Assembly: GCA_025980625.1 (NCBI GenBank)
Contig: JAICXG010000140.1
Location: forward strand, 1 to 7,463
DNA from: Chthoniobacterales bacterium
Lineage (GTDB): Bacteria > Verrucomicrobiota > Verrucomicrobiia > Chthoniobacterales > UBA10450
Reading direction: 5' to 3'
Length of the DNA: 7,463 nt
The notes beneath the pieces were generated by a model. The model worked only from the letters and a program-made list of their open reading frames with translations. It was not told the DNA's origin and did no database searches. Of the stretch, positions 6,430 to 7,463 are shown in pieces (positions within the stretch are counted from its first letter, which is position 1; each line of letters opens with the position of its first letter). The position numbers were made by a program, and so were the translations under genes.

Positions 6430-7097
6430 ACGCTTCTTCCGCGCTCACCCCGGTGCGGCCGCCGCTCTCCTGGCGGTCGGTTGCCTGGAAGGCGACGGTT
6501 TTTCTCAGCCCGGTGTTGATCGCCGCCGGACTCTTCTTTCTGCGACAAGTGGAGGTCGCCCGTCTCGCCCAGCATGTCTTGCCTAACGACGGAGTGGTGC
6601 CCGCATTCCACCTGGTCGATCAGAACGGCGGATCCTTCGGCACCCAACAGTTGCTGGGCAAAATCTGGATCGCCGATTTCGTTTATACGAGCTGTCCCGG
6701 ACCGTGCCCGATGATCAGCAGCCGGATGAGCGAAACGCAGAAACCGCTACGCGATACGGACGTCGAGCTGGTTTCCTTTAGCGTCGATCCGCAGCACGAC
6801 ACGCCTGGCGTGCTCCGTGGTTACGCGTCAAAGCTCAATGCCAATCTGGATCGGTGGAAATTTCTTACCGGCGACAGGGACACGGTTTATCGCCTCGTGC
6901 GCAACGGCTTCAAACTTGCCGCCGCCGATGGCGGCGCGACCGGACCCATCCATAGCACGCGAGTCGTGCTGGTCGACCGCAGCGGAACGATTCGCGGTTA
7001 CTATGACGCGACCGATGCCGACGCCATCACTCGGCTGCTGGCCGACGTCCATCATCTGCTGAAGGAGCAGCCGCCGCCTTCTTCCCGTCGCTCTTAA
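6426..7097 (+). CDS. SCO1/SenC-family copper chaperone
   Basis: Membrane-anchored thioredoxin-fold protein that helps load or reduce the CuA site of subunit II. It has 223 residues: a short N-terminus, one membrane anchor (about 23-39), and a periplasmic domain starting near VVPAFHLVDQNG. The copper-binding CxxxCP motif is C90-PGP-C94-P within YTSCPGPCPMIS, and the distal His ligand is H176 in PIHSTRVVLVD. SVDPQHDTP (119-127) and FLTGD (146-150) are also family features. The ATG was chosen because it overlaps the ctaB stop and places the anchor correctly; the frame is open further upstream only as a shadow of ctaB. Last gene of the operon; it ends 14 bases from the stop of the convergent rfbA. 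Confidence 0.93.
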   Translation: MNASSALTPVRPPLSWRSVAWKATVFLSPVLIAAGLFFLRQVEVARLAQHVLPNDGVVPAFHLVDQNGGSFGTQQLLGKIWIADFVYTSCPGPCPMISSRMSETQKPLRDTDVELVSFSVDPQHDTPGVLRGYASKLNANLDRWKFLTGDRDTVYRLVRNGFKLAAADGGATGPIHSTRVVLVDRSGTIRGYYDATDADAITRLLADVHHLLKEQPPPSSRRS

Positions 7098-7119
7098 GAC
7101 GAGGGCGAACGTTAGAGCG
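7089..7119. terminator. Candidate bidirectional hairpin between convergent genes
   Basis: CGCTC (7089-7093) can pair with GAGCG (7115-7119); T7094 would bulge, and TAA (7095-7097) pairs with TTA (7112-7114), leaving a 14-base loop. The stem contains the stop codons of both the SCO gene (+) and rfbA (-). There is no T-run on either side, so it is a weak intrinsic-terminator candidate and may simply be a small inverted repeat. Confidence 0.3.
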
Positions 7120-7463
7120 GATCGCCGTCAGCCGGCGCGAACTCTTCGTCGGCGACAAGCCGCAGGTAATCGCGATATTCGCCCTTCGGCCGTTGATCGA
7201 TCAGCCGGTTCATCTGGGCGCGATCAATGAAGCCGGCTCGCAACGCGACTTCTTCGAGGCAGGCGACCTTTAACCCTTGCCGATGCTCGATTGTTGCAAT
7301 GTAGTTGCCGGCCTCGAGCAGGCTCGTTTGTGTGCCCGTGTCGAGCCAGGCCATTCCTCGCCCCAGTAGTCGGACGTGAAGGGCGTTGCGGCGAAGATAA
7401 AGAAGATTCAGGTCCGTGATCTCCAACTCGCCGCGTGCCGAAGGTCGCAGCGTCTTGCAATAG
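7112..7463 (-). CDS. rfbA: Glucose-1-phosphate thymidylyltransferase, C-terminal part
   Basis: Makes dTDP-glucose from glucose-1-phosphate and dTTP, the first step of dTDP-L-rhamnose synthesis for cell-surface polysaccharides. Only the last 116 residues are present; the gene runs off the right edge of the window, and family members are about 290 residues. The visible part starts within the family signature LRPSARGELEITDLN and continues with LLGRGMAWLDTGTQTSLLEA and IEHRQGLKVACLEEVALRAGFI, all typical of RfbA/RmlA. A TTG at 7424-7426 could be misread as a start, but homology continues to the edge. It is convergent with the oxidase operon and unrelated to it in function, so it probably marks the boundary of a neighbouring polysaccharide cluster. 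Also known as rmlA. Confidence 0.93.
   Translation of the reverse strand, partial: YCKTLRPSARGELEITDLNLLYLRRNALHVRLLGRGMAWLDTGTQTSLLEAGNYIATIEHRQGLKVACLEEVALRAGFIDRAQMNRLIDQRPKGEYRDYLRLVADEEFAPADGDPL

Larger units (their letters stand above)
269..6589. repeat. Eight dispersed copies of the octamer TCGTTAGG
   Basis: Exact copies lie at 269-276 (+), 1799-1806 (-), 1865-1872 (-), 4799-4806 (+), 5236-5243 (-), 5262-5269 (+), 6292-6299 (+) and 6582-6589 (-). On its own strand the next base is C in six copies and G in two. Copies fall in ctaD, the ctaD-ctaE gap, ctaA, ctaB and the SCO gene, and they are read in different frames (Ser-Leu-Gly, Leu-Val-Arg, Ala-Leu-Thr, Pro-Asn-Asp/Glu), so conservation is at the DNA level. 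About 0.2 copies would be expected on both strands by chance. Function unknown. Confidence 0.75.

Noticed and set aside
1..7463. CRISPR arrays, insertion sequences, tRNA or rRNA genes
   Set aside because: No direct-repeat/spacer pattern, transposase, terminal inverted repeats or structured RNA gene is visible; the window is filled with oxidase genes plus the end of rfbA.

Overview
The window is one co-directional operon on the + strand (2-7097) for building an A-type (aa3-like) haem-copper cytochrome c oxidase, followed by the 3' end of a convergent nucleotide-sugar gene (7112-7463, - strand). The layout is ctaD (subunit I, 5' end cut off by the window), ctaE (III), ctaF (IV), two small uncharacterised membrane proteins, ctaC (II), ctaA (haem A synthase), ctaB (haem O synthase), a SCO-type copper-delivery protein, then rfbA/rmlA facing the other way. 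No stretch over 300 bases lacks a gene. Gaps are 0-41 bases and many starts overlap the previous stop (ATGA at 3320, 5530 and 6426; 8 bases at 3573), so the genes are probably co-transcribed and translationally coupled. I see no internal promoter, and only ctaB has a clear Shine-Dalgarno sequence.

The genes form one assembly line. CtaB farnesylates haem B to haem O, CtaA oxidises haem O to haem A, and the SCO protein supplies copper or redox activity for the CuA site of CtaC. Subunits I-IV make the enzyme, which reduces O2 and pumps protons at the cytoplasmic membrane. The two small proteins between subunits IV and II, one with a CxxC motif right after a signal peptide, are likely accessory or assembly factors, but this is inferred from position and architecture only.

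The organism is a Gram-negative-type bacterium with roughly 60% GC DNA. From remembered resemblance of the subunit I/II variants and of the small operon proteins, I favour Verrucomicrobia (Chthoniobacter/Spartobacteria-like), with Acidobacteria or Planctomycetes as alternatives. This is an inference, not a search result.

The most notable points are: (a) an exact octamer, TCGTTAGG, present eight times on both strands, in different reading frames and once between genes, against about 0.2 expected, which looks like a genome-wide iterated DNA word; (b) subunit I has Ile where the K-channel lysine normally sits, although its D-channel residues are intact; (c) subunit II has Phe for the usual electron-entry Trp and Gln for the usual Mg-binding Glu; (d) subunit III carries an extra hydrophilic segment of about 100 residues; (e) the two small membrane proteins.
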